From CBDATG01 sp965200145 (GTDB lineage Bacteria > Chloroflexota > Dehalococcoidia > Lucifugimonadales > Lucifugimonadaceae): a stretch of DNA of 64,000 nucleotides. Positions 47,810-56,146 of the stretch are shown one piece after another; position 1 is the stretch's first letter, and each line of letters opens with the position of its first letter. The translations under genes and the position numbers were made by a program. Below the pieces are notes generated by a model. That model saw only the letters and a program-made list of their open reading frames with translations. It ran no database searches and had not been told where the DNA came from. The stretch spans positions 434,001 through 498,000 of the forward strand of contig CBDATG010000003.1 in the NCBI GenBank assembly GCA_965200145.1, given 5' to 3'.

Positions 47810-49150
47810 TTATCGCAAGCCGCCTAGCATTCGCATCACATCCTTTTCGTTGTTGGCGTTGTTTAGTTGCTTGAACATGCGTTGCATGTTACGGTACTGC
47901 GCCAATACTTGGTTCACCTGTTGGGCGTTTGTGCCGGAGCCTCTGGCGATGCGGCGTTTTCGGGAGCCGTTTAGGATGGTCGGGTCAGCGCGCTCTGCCG
48001 GTGTCATGGCGCAGATTATGGCTTCAACATGCTTCATGCGCTTGGCATCGATGTTCTGCTGGATGTTGGAGCCGCCGCGGAAGCCGGGTATCATGCCTAG
48101 TATGTCTGACAGCGGTCCCATGCGCTGGACGGTCTTGAGTTGGTCGAGCATGTCGGACAGGTCGAACTCATTGCGGCGGATGCGTTGCTCTAGCTCCTTG
48201 GACTTGTCGGTGTCGATCTCGCGCTGCGCCTTCTCAATCAGCGTGGTGACATCGCCCATTCCGAGGATGCGTTGCGCCATGCGTTCGGGATGGAACTCTT
48301 CGAGCTGCTCCGGACGCTCGCCTAAGGTGACGAACTTGATGGGAACGCCGGTGACGGAGCGCATTGAGAGAGCTGCGCCGCCTCTTGCATCGCCTTCCAT
48401 CTTGGTTAGGATGATTCCGCTGATGCCGATCTGGCGGTTGAACTCGCCGCCGGAGTTGACCGCGTCTTGGCCCGTCATCGCGTCCATCACGAGCAGCGTC
48501 TCGCAGGGCTTAACAGCATCGCGGATGTCGGCTAGCTCACGCATCAGGTCGTCGTCAATAGCGAGTCTGCCGGCGGTGTCTAGCAACAGCCAGTGGCAGT
48601 TCTGGCGTGTCGCGGCGGTAACGGCGTTCTTGGCGACCTTTACGGGGTCTGTCTTGCGCGGGTCTTCGCTGTAGGACAGTGCGCCGACCTGTTTGGATAG
48701 CGTCAGTAGCTGTTCGATTGCGGCAGGGCGTTGCAGGTCGCAGGCTGCTAGCATGGCGGTCTGTTTGAGGTTGCGCTGGATGTGGAGCGCGAGTTTGGCA
48801 GCCGTCGTCGTCTTTCCTGCGCCTTGCAGTCCTGCTAGCAGTATGATGCTCGGCGGTGAGTCGGCGCGCTGGAGCTCTGCGTGCGACCCGCCTAGTATCT
48901 CCACCAGTTGCGCCTGGACGATCTTGATGACGGTCTGTCCTGGTGTCAGCGAAGTGGCGATGTCTGCGCCCTTTGCACGCTCCCTGATATCGGCGACGAA
49001 TTGGCGCGCCACTTTGAAATCAACATCGGCTTCGAGTAACGCCATGCGGACTTGGCGCAACGCAGTCTCAATGTCCTTGTCGGAGAGCCTTCCCTTGCCG
49101 GTTAGTCCGGCCAGCGTGGCGTTTAGGCGTTCTGATAGTGACTCAAACAT
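47810..49150 (-). CDS. ffh: Signal recognition particle protein Ffh
   Basis: 446 residues, usual length. N domain, then the GTPase G domain with P-loop GLQGAGKTTTAAKLA (near residue 108), DTAGRLAIDD and TKMEGDARGG, then the methionine-rich M domain with MLDQLKTVQRMGPLSDILGM, GSRKRRIARGSG and KQLNNANNEKDVMRML. Binds SRP RNA and signal sequences for co-translational membrane targeting. The CBS-domain gene starts upstream and ends 14 bases before this start, so they are likely co-transcribed. No SRP RNA gene was recognised in the window. Confidence 0.96.
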   Translation of the reverse strand: MFESLSERLNATLAGLTGKGRLSDKDIETALRQVRMALLEADVDFKVARQFVADIRERAKGADIATSLTPGQTVIKIVQAQLVEILGGSHAELQRADSPPSIILLAGLQGAGKTTTAAKLALHIQRNLKQTAMLAACDLQRPAAIEQLLTLSKQVGALSYSEDPRKTDPVKVAKNAVTAATRQNCHWLLLDTAGRLAIDDDLMRELADIRDAVKPCETLLVMDAMTGQDAVNSGGEFNRQIGISGIILTKMEGDARGGAALSMRSVTGVPIKFVTLGERPEQLEEFHPERMAQRILGMGDVTTLIEKAQREIDTDKSKELEQRIRRNEFDLSDMLDQLKTVQRMGPLSDILGMIPGFRGGSNIQQNIDAKRMKHVEAIICAMTPAERADPTILNGSRKRRIARGSGTNAQQVNQVLAQYRNMQRMFKQLNNANNEKDVMRMLGGLR

Positions 49151-49164
49151 AGTGGATTTGCCCT

Positions 49165-49611
49165 CTAGCCTTCAACCGTGGGAGCCGCGGTGCGAATGCT
49201 CGGATCGCGGTCCCAACCGGTCAGCAGGTCTGATGCAAGTTGCTGCATCACACGGCTGATGTTGGAGAACGTCGCTATCCCTACCAACTCGCCATCCGTT
49301 GACACCACTGGCAGTCTAGAAACTTTGCGCTGTGCCATGACTCTTGCAGCTTCCAGAACATCGGTCTCCGGCACGGCGGTGTGAACGGGACTGCTCATGT
49401 GCAACAGTATGGGAGTGGACCACGGGTCTTCGCCGCCGCCAACGCAACCGACTCCGATGTCCCAACTTGTGATAATGCCTTCAACGGCCCCCTTACGTAC
49501 GACGACGAGCGAACCGACGTTGAGGTCGCGCATCCTCTGTGCCGCATGTGCGACGGAGAGTTCGGCGGTGATCGTGTGCACCGGCCGCGTCATTACATCT
49601 TCAAGTCGCAT
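49165..49611 (-). CDS. CBS-domain pair protein
   Basis: 148 residues made of two CBS motifs: MRLEDVMTRPVHTITAELS through VEGIITSWDIG, and HMSSPVHTAVPETDVLEAA through LVGIATFSNI. Such small proteins bind adenine nucleotides or SAM and regulate partners. An insert VGCVGGGEDPWSTP separates the two. Located directly upstream of ffh in the same direction. Confidence 0.88.
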   Translation of the reverse strand: MRLEDVMTRPVHTITAELSVAHAAQRMRDLNVGSLVVVRKGAVEGIITSWDIGVGCVGGGEDPWSTPILLHMSSPVHTAVPETDVLEAARVMAQRKVSRLPVVSTDGELVGIATFSNISRVMQQLASDLLTGWDRDPSIRTAAPTVEG

Positions 49612-49764
49612 CTCGTGTAGTGGGTATCGTCACATCAGAAACGTCTAAGGTATATCATGCTTTACAGGATTAACCGCGCGCCCTGGGTCATCAATTCTAG
49701 GCGCGACCAGTTAAGTCCGTTTTTTTGCCAACGCATAACACACATCCAACCGGGAATACAGCAG

Positions 49765-49848
49765 ATGTCGATAGTTGCCATGATTGTCTTAACCGTAGCG
49801 TCCGTAGGCGCGATTGCGCTTGCTGTCGCGTTCATTGACCCTGTGTAG
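49765..49848 (+). CDS. Possible very small membrane protein
   Basis: A 27-codon frame, MSIVAMIVLTVASVGAIALA and VAFIDPV, would form one membrane helix. It is the only candidate in the 370-base gap 49612-49981; the frame is open upstream to 49657, but that part looks non-coding. No strong ribosome site. Could be chance. Confidence 0.25.
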   Translation: MSIVAMIVLTVASVGAIALAVAFIDPV

Positions 49849-49981
49849 CGTCTTCAAGCGGGTCGCATGCCCGCCTATGTGGAGACCCCAGAACACCAAC
49901 TCGCGCGGTGCGTTATCGCATCGGCCCATGTTACGAGCCGCCGTTTACTGATCATCATCACTGCTTCGGAGACAGACAGAC

Positions 49982-50761
49982 ATGCTGAGAATCAACGCCA
50001 ACATCCAGTTCATGTTCAACGAGTATGAGCTGTTGGATCGCTACGATGCTGCCGCGCGTGCGGGTTTCAAGGGCATCGAGGTGCAGGCCCCCTACTCCGA
50101 GAGCGTGGCAGACATCAAGGGTCGGCTTGACGCGCACGGGCTGGAGCATGTGATCATCAACATGCCTGTCGCGGATCCTGACACGGGGTTGAATAATCTG
50201 CCACTGTTGGCATCCAAGCGCGACCTGTACCGCGAACGCGTCGAGCTCGGAGTTCGATACGCGTCTGAGCTAGGCTGTGTGGGTGTCAACACTGGCACGG
50301 GTCAACTCCCGGAAGGGATCGAAGCGTCGGAGGCGTACGACACATTCATAGAGAATCTGCGTTATACGGCGGACGCGTTGGCGTCAGAGGGCGTGAAGGC
50401 GTTCGTGGAGCCGCTCAACACACGGGACAACCCTGGACAGTTGATATCGACATCGGCGGACGGCATGAGGGCGATCAAGGATGCCGCGCATCCGAACGTT
50501 GAGTTGCAGTATGACTTCTATCACATGCAGATAATGGAAGGCGACCTGATCGAGACGTTCAATCTGTTGCTGCCGAGCATTGGGCATGTCCAGTTCGCAG
50601 ACAACCCTGGTCGTCACGAGCCTGGCACTGGAGAGATCAACTACGATGCCGTGTTCGCCGCGGTGGATGCTTCAGGCTACGACGGCTGGATAGGTGCAGA
50701 GTATCACCCATCGGTCCGGACTGAGGACACGCTGGAGTGGTTTCGGCGCGTCGGCGGGTGA
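49982..50761 (+). CDS. hyi: Hydroxypyruvate isomerase family protein
   Basis: 259 residues, TIM barrel of the xylose-isomerase-like group. The start MLRINANIQFMFNEYELLDRY, GIEVQAPY, the catalytic-type segment FVEPLNTRDNPG, QYDFYHMQIMEGD and HVQFADNPGRHEPGTGEINY match Hyi/OtnI. Members interconvert hydroxypyruvate and tartronate semialdehyde, or isomerise 2-oxo-tetronates. ATG 49982 has no strong ribosome site but matches the family start. pgpA begins 31 bases after the stop, an unlikely functional partner. Exact substrate not determined. Confidence 0.88.
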   Translation: MLRINANIQFMFNEYELLDRYDAAARAGFKGIEVQAPYSESVADIKGRLDAHGLEHVIINMPVADPDTGLNNLPLLASKRDLYRERVELGVRYASELGCVGVNTGTGQLPEGIEASEAYDTFIENLRYTADALASEGVKAFVEPLNTRDNPGQLISTSADGMRAIKDAAHPNVELQYDFYHMQIMEGDLIETFNLLLPSIGHVQFADNPGRHEPGTGEINYDAVFAAVDASGYDGWIGAEYHPSVRTEDTLEWFRRVGG

Positions 50762-50792
50762 TGTCGGCCGGCGTGATCGGGGTAGCGCACTC

Positions 50793-51287
50793 GTGCGGTT
50801 GTACTGGCTCGCCAACCTGCTAGCGACGGGGCTGTACGTCGCCTACTTGACGCCGTACGCCAAGGCGACATTGGCGAGCGCGGTGACGGTCGCGGCGTAC
50901 TATCTCATGGCATCCACGGTTGGTCAAGATGACATCGTGATACGCGGCGCGACGGTGATGGTCGTAGTCGCTGTTGTGAGCGTCGTAGGTGTCTGGGCGG
51001 GTCGTGTCGTGGCCGTACGTGATGAAGAGGAGGATCCGGGACGTGTGGTGATCGACGAGGTGGCGGGTCAGCTGCTGGTAGTCGTAGCGTTGCCGTTGGA
51101 GGCGGTTTGGATGTTTGCCGCATTCGTCGCGTTCAGGCTCCTGGACATCATGAAGCCGTTCGGCATCAAGCGGCTTGAACAGATAGGCAACGGTGTCGGT
51201 ATCATGTTAGATGACTTGGCGGCGGGACTGGTAGCGGCGATTGTCCTGACGGGGGGCTACTACGCGTTGGAACTGCTACGGTCCTGA
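50793..51287 (+). CDS. pgpA: Phosphatidylglycerophosphatase A-like protein
   Basis: 164 residues, several membrane segments. The PgpA motif DEEEDPGRVVIDEVAGQLL is followed by AFRLLDIMKPFGIKRLEQ and IMLDDLAAGLVAAI, the three conserved blocks of the family. It removes phosphate from phosphatidylglycerophosphate to make phosphatidylglycerol. The frame is open back into hyi; GTG 50793, with GGGG about 10 bases upstream, gives the usual family length. Confidence 0.85.
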   Translation: MRLYWLANLLATGLYVAYLTPYAKATLASAVTVAAYYLMASTVGQDDIVIRGATVMVVVAVVSVVGVWAGRVVAVRDEEEDPGRVVIDEVAGQLLVVVALPLEAVWMFAAFVAFRLLDIMKPFGIKRLEQIGNGVGIMLDDLAAGLVAAIVLTGGYYALELLRS

Positions 51288-51434
51288 ATGTCCGACCGCC
51301 TCCGCCGGCGCGGTCGGTGCGCGCCGAAAGGCCGAGTGTTCACGATGTCAAAGCATTGTGATATACGCTAATCCTGATGAGGTTGCAACACCCGCCAGTC
51401 ACTCCTGGTCCTGACCCAGACAACATTGATCACG

Positions 51435-52145
51435 ATGCCTAACCTTTCAGATTGCAAAGCCCTAACTTTTGACCTGTTCGGAACCGTTCTGGACCTAGGA
51501 GGGAGTCTGACTCCTTACATTGCGGAGTTCGTTGAACGGCGTGATGCTCTCGACCAAGTCGATCCCGCTGCATTCTGGGGGCAGCTACGTCATAGGCAAC
51601 GGATCGAGCAGTATCAGGATTCGTTGGTGCAACTGGGTCACACCGGGTATCTTGAGACTGCGCGGAAGGCGTTCGTCTATGTGGCACAGTTGAACGACTT
51701 GGCACCCAGCGACGATGAGGTAGATGACTTCATGCGCGGTTGGCAACAGCTGAATCCGTTCCCGGATGTTGCTGACGGCCTGCGTCGCCTGGACGAGCAC
51801 TTCGACTTGGTTGCGCTGTCGAACGGTAATCCCTGGTTCTTGGATCATCTAGTCCGCAACCGCATCAGGTTTGATTTCCACGATGTCATCTCAGTTGAAG
51901 TGGCTGGATCGTTCAAGCCGCATCCGGGTGTTTACCGCAGCGCGACGAGGTTGCTGGGGCTGGAGCCTGGCGAGGTCATCATGGTTTCTTCCAACTCGTT
52001 CGATGTCATGGGCGCAAGAACGTGCGGATTGCGTGGCATCTTCGTTAACCGCGAGCTGGTCCCATACGAGGACACAGATGACCAGTATCTGCCGGACTTG
52101 GAGGTTGCGGACTTCGGCGAGATGGCGGATGCGCTGTTGGGTTGA
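51435..52145 (+). CDS. HAD-superfamily hydrolase, type II haloacid-dehalogenase-like
   Basis: 236 residues. Motif I ALTFDLFGTVLDL, with Asp as nucleophile; motif II in VALSNGNPWF; motif III lysine in GSFKPHPGVY; motif IV in VSSNSFDVMGA. The SNG, FKP and SSNxFDxxGA pattern is that of L-2-haloacid dehalogenases. The frame opens at TTG 51426; ATG 51435 is preferred. It stands alone before the E2 gene. Substrate could be a haloacid or a phosphate ester. Confidence 0.85.
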   Translation: MPNLSDCKALTFDLFGTVLDLGGSLTPYIAEFVERRDALDQVDPAAFWGQLRHRQRIEQYQDSLVQLGHTGYLETARKAFVYVAQLNDLAPSDDEVDDFMRGWQQLNPFPDVADGLRRLDEHFDLVALSNGNPWFLDHLVRNRIRFDFHDVISVEVAGSFKPHPGVYRSATRLLGLEPGEVIMVSSNSFDVMGARTCGLRGIFVNRELVPYEDTDDQYLPDLEVADFGEMADALLG

Positions 52146-52250
52146 CCGTTGGCGGTCAGTTGGTAACATAGATGCCAGCCGTCCGTTGACTACTGGCATG
52201 CTGAATGTCAACGATGCATAGATTTGTGAACACAACTGAGGGATAAGCCA

Positions 52251-53453
52251 ATGCCATCGAACATAATCCTGCCGCAATGGGGCATGGGAATGAACGAGGG
52301 CCAGGTGGTCAAGTGGCTGAAGTCGGTTGGGGATGCCGTGGCCAAGGGCGACCCGCTGGTAGAGATCGAGTCGACGAAGGTGAACGCCGAGGTTGAGGCG
52401 ACGAGTGACGGCGCGCTGGGCAGGATAGCGATCAACGAGGGCGAGACTGTACCGGTTGGCACGGTGTTAGGTTACATCTTGCTAGAGGGGGAGACGGAGT
52501 CTGACCTGCCAGAAGTGGCGCCGAAGTCTGGTGCAGCTGACGCTGGTGCGGCTCCTGCAGGTTCTGGAGTGCGTTCGCGTCGACGCGGTGCAGTAGGCGG
52601 CAAGGTGGTTGCCACGCCGCGGGCGCGCAGGCTCGCAAAGCAGCTTGAAGTCGACATCGAGTCAATCGCATCTGGCACCGGCCCTGGCGGGAGGATCACG
52701 GAAGACGATGTTCGTGCAGCGGCAGAAAGCGGAGCATCTGGCGCGTACGAGCTGGGTATTGAGCCGGCTGAACGGGTGCCGCTAACAGGGATGCGCGGTG
52801 TTATCGCGAAGCGCATGACGGAATCGGCAGCGGCGGCGTTAGTCACATTGCACACTAAGGCGGATGTAAGTCCTGCCGTGGCGTTTCAGCGCGAGCTGTT
52901 GCGGGCTTGGCGGCGCGAACGGGTGCGTCCGCAGTATCAGGACCTAGTAATCGCTGCAACGGTGCGTGCATTGAAGGAGCATCGGATTGCGAACGCGCAT
53001 CTGGTCGGTGACGATGTTCTGCAATTCGACCAGGTCAATCTGGGATTTGCGCTTGCTGTACCGAACGGTCTGCTAGTGCCGGTGATTAGAGATGCTGGAT
53101 CGAAGTCCACTCTGGAGCTCGCGCGCGCGGTGAGGGATTTGGCGCGCCGCGCGAAGTCAGGTGAACTTGGACCGGAGGACCTGTCTGGTAGCACATTCTC
53201 GCTGACCAATCTCGGCGGCTATGGCATCACGAACTTCACTCCGCTGATTAATCCGCCAGAAGTGGGTATTCTCGGAGTCGGTGCTGTTGAACAGGAGCCG
53301 CGCTTCAATGCAAACGGGGACGTCGAGCCACACTCAATGGGCTACTTCAGTTTGACGTTCGATCATCGTGCTTGGGACGGTGCGCCCGCTTCGGAGTTCC
53401 TACAGTCCATCGCGTCCCACCTCGCGTCACCTGAGTGGATGCGGGACGCTTAG
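52251..53453 (+). CDS. acoC: 2-oxo acid dehydrogenase E2 component (dihydrolipoamide acyltransferase)
   Basis: 400 residues. Lipoyl domain with the modified lysine in EIESTKVNAEVEA (K near residue 43); Ala/Gly-rich linker; E3/E1-binding domain ATPRARRLAKQLEVDIESIA with GPGGRITEDDV (about 120-160); catalytic domain with FDHRAWDGAPASEFL near residue 370 (His and Asp of the active site). Carries the acyl group from E1 to CoA. The only E2 gene in the window, followed by an AcoX-like gene, as in acetoin dehydrogenase clusters; the E1 genes are at 2171-4250. No E3 gene seen. Confidence 0.9.
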   Translation: MPSNIILPQWGMGMNEGQVVKWLKSVGDAVAKGDPLVEIESTKVNAEVEATSDGALGRIAINEGETVPVGTVLGYILLEGETESDLPEVAPKSGAADAGAAPAGSGVRSRRRGAVGGKVVATPRARRLAKQLEVDIESIASGTGPGGRITEDDVRAAAESGASGAYELGIEPAERVPLTGMRGVIAKRMTESAAAALVTLHTKADVSPAVAFQRELLRAWRRERVRPQYQDLVIAATVRALKEHRIANAHLVGDDVLQFDQVNLGFALAVPNGLLVPVIRDAGSKSTLELARAVRDLARRAKSGELGPEDLSGSTFSLTNLGGYGITNFTPLINPPEVGILGVGAVEQEPRFNANGDVEPHSMGYFSLTFDHRAWDGAPASEFLQSIASHLASPEWMRDA

Positions 53454-53499
53454 GCGGTCCGCGCCAGTCTCGGGTTGGTTGCCCGCGTCGCGCTACCTC

Positions 53500-54531
53500 A
53501 TGACAGGGAGACTGGCCAGAGGTTCCGTCGTCGGCATCATCGCGAATCCTGCCGCCGGCAAAGACATACGGCGACTAGTGGCGCAAGGGCGGGTCGTATC
53601 GAATCAGGAGAAGGCGAACACGGTCAAACGAGTACTGGCGGGCTTGGAAGCAATGGGCGTGGAGCAGGTGCTGCTGATGCCGGATCGATCTGGCATCGCG
53701 TACGGTGCTATACGCGACTGGCGCGGCGCGATGGAATGTCAGCTGTTGGACTACGAGCCGACGGGATGGCAGATCGACTCGACGCGTTCAGCGGAGATGA
53801 TGCGTGCGGCAGGAGCGGGATGCATAGTAACGATCGGTGGCGACGGCACCAACCGCGTGGTAGCAAAAGGAGCCGGCGATGTTCCGCTGGCACCGATATC
53901 AACGGGCACGAATAACGTGTTCCCAAGGCTGATCGAGGGGACATTGGCTGGACTTGCTGCCGGCGTAGTTGCGACCGACCGGATAGCGCGAGATGCTTCA
54001 TGCCGGCGAGCGTGCAAGTTGGACATCTTCGTCAATGGCGAGCTACGCGATATCGCGCTCGTGGATGCCGCGCTGTCGCGTCAGTCGATGATCGGTAGCC
54101 GGGCGATATGGGACATGGACGCGCTCAGGCAGGTTTGGTTGACGACGTCGTTGGCGACCTCGATCGGCATATCGAGCATCGGCGGCAGGCTGAAGACTGT
54201 AGGGATGTTCGAGGCTAAGGGCTTGCGAATCATCTTCGCGGACCCAGCCACGGATGGGCGCGCCGATGCGTCTGAGGGAACCGTTGTCCGCGCGCCGATA
54301 GGTCCCGGTATCGTAGCCGATGTGCGGGTTGTCCAATGGTCGGAGATGCTCCCGGGAGATTCTATGGAGATAGATGCGGCGGGTTGCACCATAGCGCTAG
54401 ACGGGGAGCGCGAGATCGAGCTGATACGTGGCGACAGGGCGGCGGTATCCTTGAATGCGAATGGTCCCATGGTGGTTGACTTTGAAGCAGCGTTGGAGCA
54501 TGCGGCGCGCAGTATGGGGGGCTCACGATGA
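53500..54531 (+). CDS. acoX: AcoX-like ATP-NAD kinase family protein
   Basis: 343 residues. VVGIIANPAAGKDIRRLVA at the start and CIVTIGGDGTNRVVAKG (GGDG near residue 112) followed by PISTGTNNVFP are the conserved blocks of the NAD kinase/diacylglycerol kinase fold, and the pattern is that of AcoX, found with acetoin catabolic genes. Its biochemical role is not settled. The frame is open into the E2 gene; ATG 53500 gives the usual start, 46 bases after the E2 stop. Probably in one operon with E2. Confidence 0.82.
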   Translation: MTGRLARGSVVGIIANPAAGKDIRRLVAQGRVVSNQEKANTVKRVLAGLEAMGVEQVLLMPDRSGIAYGAIRDWRGAMECQLLDYEPTGWQIDSTRSAEMMRAAGAGCIVTIGGDGTNRVVAKGAGDVPLAPISTGTNNVFPRLIEGTLAGLAAGVVATDRIARDASCRRACKLDIFVNGELRDIALVDAALSRQSMIGSRAIWDMDALRQVWLTTSLATSIGISSIGGRLKTVGMFEAKGLRIIFADPATDGRADASEGTVVRAPIGPGIVADVRVVQWSEMLPGDSMEIDAAGCTIALDGEREIELIRGDRAAVSLNANGPMVVDFEAALEHAARSMGGSR

Positions 54532-54644
54532 GCGCCGATCTGTTTAGCAGACGATAGATCGCGGCCAGGAATACCGGATGCGCCGATTTCCGTAGCGGCC
54601 GGCATGTCTCGAGTATCAGGGGTGATCCTGTTACCTATGCAAAC

Positions 54645-55263
54645 TGCCGCATGTTAGAGTGGGATAAGCGGGAACGCATCGTTATGGAATCTGGGAACAC
54701 ACAACTCAATTTCGACATCAGTCACGCCCTCCTTAAATCACTGGAAGGGGCGGCTGACCGCGCAGGCGTGAGTGTCTCGGAGTACTTGTGCGACGCGATA
54801 CGATCGCAGCTCGTAGCGGATGCCAAGGCGCCGAAAGCACCTGCGAAGTTCGGACCCGAGACGGTCCGTAGGATTCGGGAGATTGCCGATCGGATACCTG
54901 AGGATCATGTCTTGCCAGGCGATTCAACAGAGCTGATCCGTCAGATGCGTAATCCAAAAATCGATTGGCCTTGAGTAGTTACGTCGTGGTTGACGCGAGC
55001 TTGGTTGTGAAATGGGTTTTGCAGGAAGAGGATTATGAGGAAGCCCGCAGGCTGAGCGACTATTGGTCATCGACAGGAATCCGACCCGCTGCTCCTAGAT
55101 TGCTCTTGTACGAACTCGCAAACGTCCTGCATCTCAGGGTTCGGAGAGGTCAGTCTCAGATCGACGAGGCGTTGGAGGCGTTCACCGACCTGACCACATA
55201 CGATATTGAGATAATCGACATGGAGTCAATCCACGCACGAGCCATCGAACTCGCAACTCAGCG
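54645..55263. repeat. 633-bp tandem duplication, copy 1 (vapB plus truncated vapC)
   Basis: Corresponds base for base, offset 633, to 55278-55896. It covers the leader (GTTAGAGT), the antitoxin gene and the first two thirds of the PIN gene. Identity is complete over roughly 54864-55186, with scattered differences on both sides. Confidence 0.9.
54684..54974 (+). CDS. VapB-like antitoxin, copy 1
   Basis: 96 residues. The N-terminal part (QLNFDISHALLKSLEGAADR, then AGVSVSEYLCDAIRSQL) is a ribbon-helix-helix DNA-binding domain; the C-terminal part (TVRRIREIADRIPEDHVLPG) would wrap the PIN toxin. Protein is identical to copy 2 at 55317 although the DNA differs at 12 third positions. ATG 54684 preferred over upstream frame openings since it is matched in copy 2. 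Its TGA overlaps the TTG of the toxin gene (TTGA). Confidence 0.75.
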   Translation: MESGNTQLNFDISHALLKSLEGAADRAGVSVSEYLCDAIRSQLVADAKAPKAPAKFGPETVRRIREIADRIPEDHVLPGDSTELIRQMRNPKIDWP

Positions 55264-55273
55264 CGTCAGTTGA
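54971..55273 (+). pseudogene. VapC-like PIN toxin, C-terminally truncated
   Basis: Starts SSYVVVDASLVVKWVLQEED, with the first catalytic Asp (VVDAS), and keeps the glutamate region LYELANVL, but ends ELATQRVS at the duplication junction, about 43 residues earlier than copy 2. The missing part holds the last acidic residues (YDSHYLALAE and FWTAD), so nuclease activity is unlikely. TTG 54971 overlaps the antitoxin stop; TTG 54965 is also possible. Residues just before the end (LTTYDIEI) differ from copy 2 (LVASAIEL). Confidence 0.7.
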
Positions 55274-55277
55274 GATG

Positions 55278-55896
55278 TGCCGCGTGTTAGAGTAAGAAAG
55301 GCGGGTACGCATCGTGATGGAATCTGGAAACACGCAACTCAATTTCGACATCAGTCACGCACTTCTTAAATCACTGGAAGGGGCGGCAGACCGCGCTGGC
55401 GTGAGTGTCTCGGAGTACTTGTGCGACGCGATACGATCGCAACTTGTCGCAGATGCCAAGGCGCCGAAAGCACCGGCGAAGTTCGGACCCGAGACTGTCC
55501 GTAGGATTCGGGAGATTGCCGATCGGATACCTGAGGATCATGTCTTGCCAGGCGATTCAACAGAGCTGATCCGTCAGATGCGTAATCCAAAAATCGATTG
55601 GCCTTGAGTAGTTACGTCGTGGTTGACGCGAGCTTGGTTGTGAAATGGGTTTTGCAGGAAGAGGATTATGAGGAAGCCCGCAGGCTGAGCGACTATTGGT
55701 CATCGACAGGAATCCGACCCGCTGCTCCTAGATTGCTCTTGTACGAACTCGCAAACGTCCTGCATCTCAGGGTTCGGAGAGGTCAGTCTCAGATCGACGA
55801 GGCGTTGGAGGCGTTCACGGAACTGGTCGCGTCCGCAATTGAGTTAATCGACATGGAGTCAATCCACGCACGAGCCATCAGACTCGCAACTCAGCT
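55278..55896. repeat. 633-bp tandem duplication, copy 2
   Basis: Second copy of the unit at 54645-55263, containing the second antitoxin gene and the beginning of the intact PIN gene. Confidence 0.9.
55317..55607 (+). CDS. VapB-like antitoxin, copy 2
   Basis: Same 96-residue protein as at 54684. Between the two genes I count 12 differences, all synonymous (for example GGG/GGA, CTC/CTT, GTA/GTC), all in the first 60 codons; the last third is identical in DNA. That pattern indicates selection on both proteins followed by partial gene conversion. Overlaps the complete toxin gene by 4 bases (TTGA). Confidence 0.78.
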   Translation: MESGNTQLNFDISHALLKSLEGAADRAGVSVSEYLCDAIRSQLVADAKAPKAPAKFGPETVRRIREIADRIPEDHVLPGDSTELIRQMRNPKIDWP

Positions 55897-56035
55897 AAGT
55901 CAAGGTGCGGTCTACGATTCCCACTACCTCGCCCTTGCGGAACACCTCGACTGCGAGTTCTGGACCGCTGACTTAGCCTTCGCTCGCGCGTCCGCGGGCA
56001 TCACAGATCGGGTGCGTGTGTTAGCCTCGCGATAG
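55604..56035 (+). CDS. VapC-like PIN-domain toxin (ribonuclease)
   Basis: 143 residues. PIN domain acidic residues: Asp in VVDASLVVKW, Glu in LLLYELANVL, Asp in GAVYDSHYLALAE and Asp in EFWTADLAFA. VapC toxins cut tRNA or rRNA and are held inactive by the antitoxin encoded just upstream. Start is TTG 55604 overlapping the antitoxin stop, or TTG 55598. The complete copy of the tandem pair; the methylase gene follows 111 bases later. Confidence 0.85.
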   Translation: MSSYVVVDASLVVKWVLQEEDYEEARRLSDYWSSTGIRPAAPRLLLYELANVLHLRVRRGQSQIDEALEAFTELVASAIELIDMESIHARAIRLATQLSQGAVYDSHYLALAEHLDCEFWTADLAFARASAGITDRVRVLASR

Positions 56036-56146
56036 GCGGCGGTGGTTGCGTAAGGTTGCGTAGCGTTGCCCCGACCGTCCAACCCTAGCGGACCCTTCGC
56101 CACCGCGCGCTTGCAACTTTGACCCCGTCTCGCGTAGACTGCCACT

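Noticed and set aside
49657..49764. Upstream extension of the tiny membrane frame at 49765
   Set aside because: The added 36 residues have no protein-like character; only the hydrophobic 27-codon part is worth noting.
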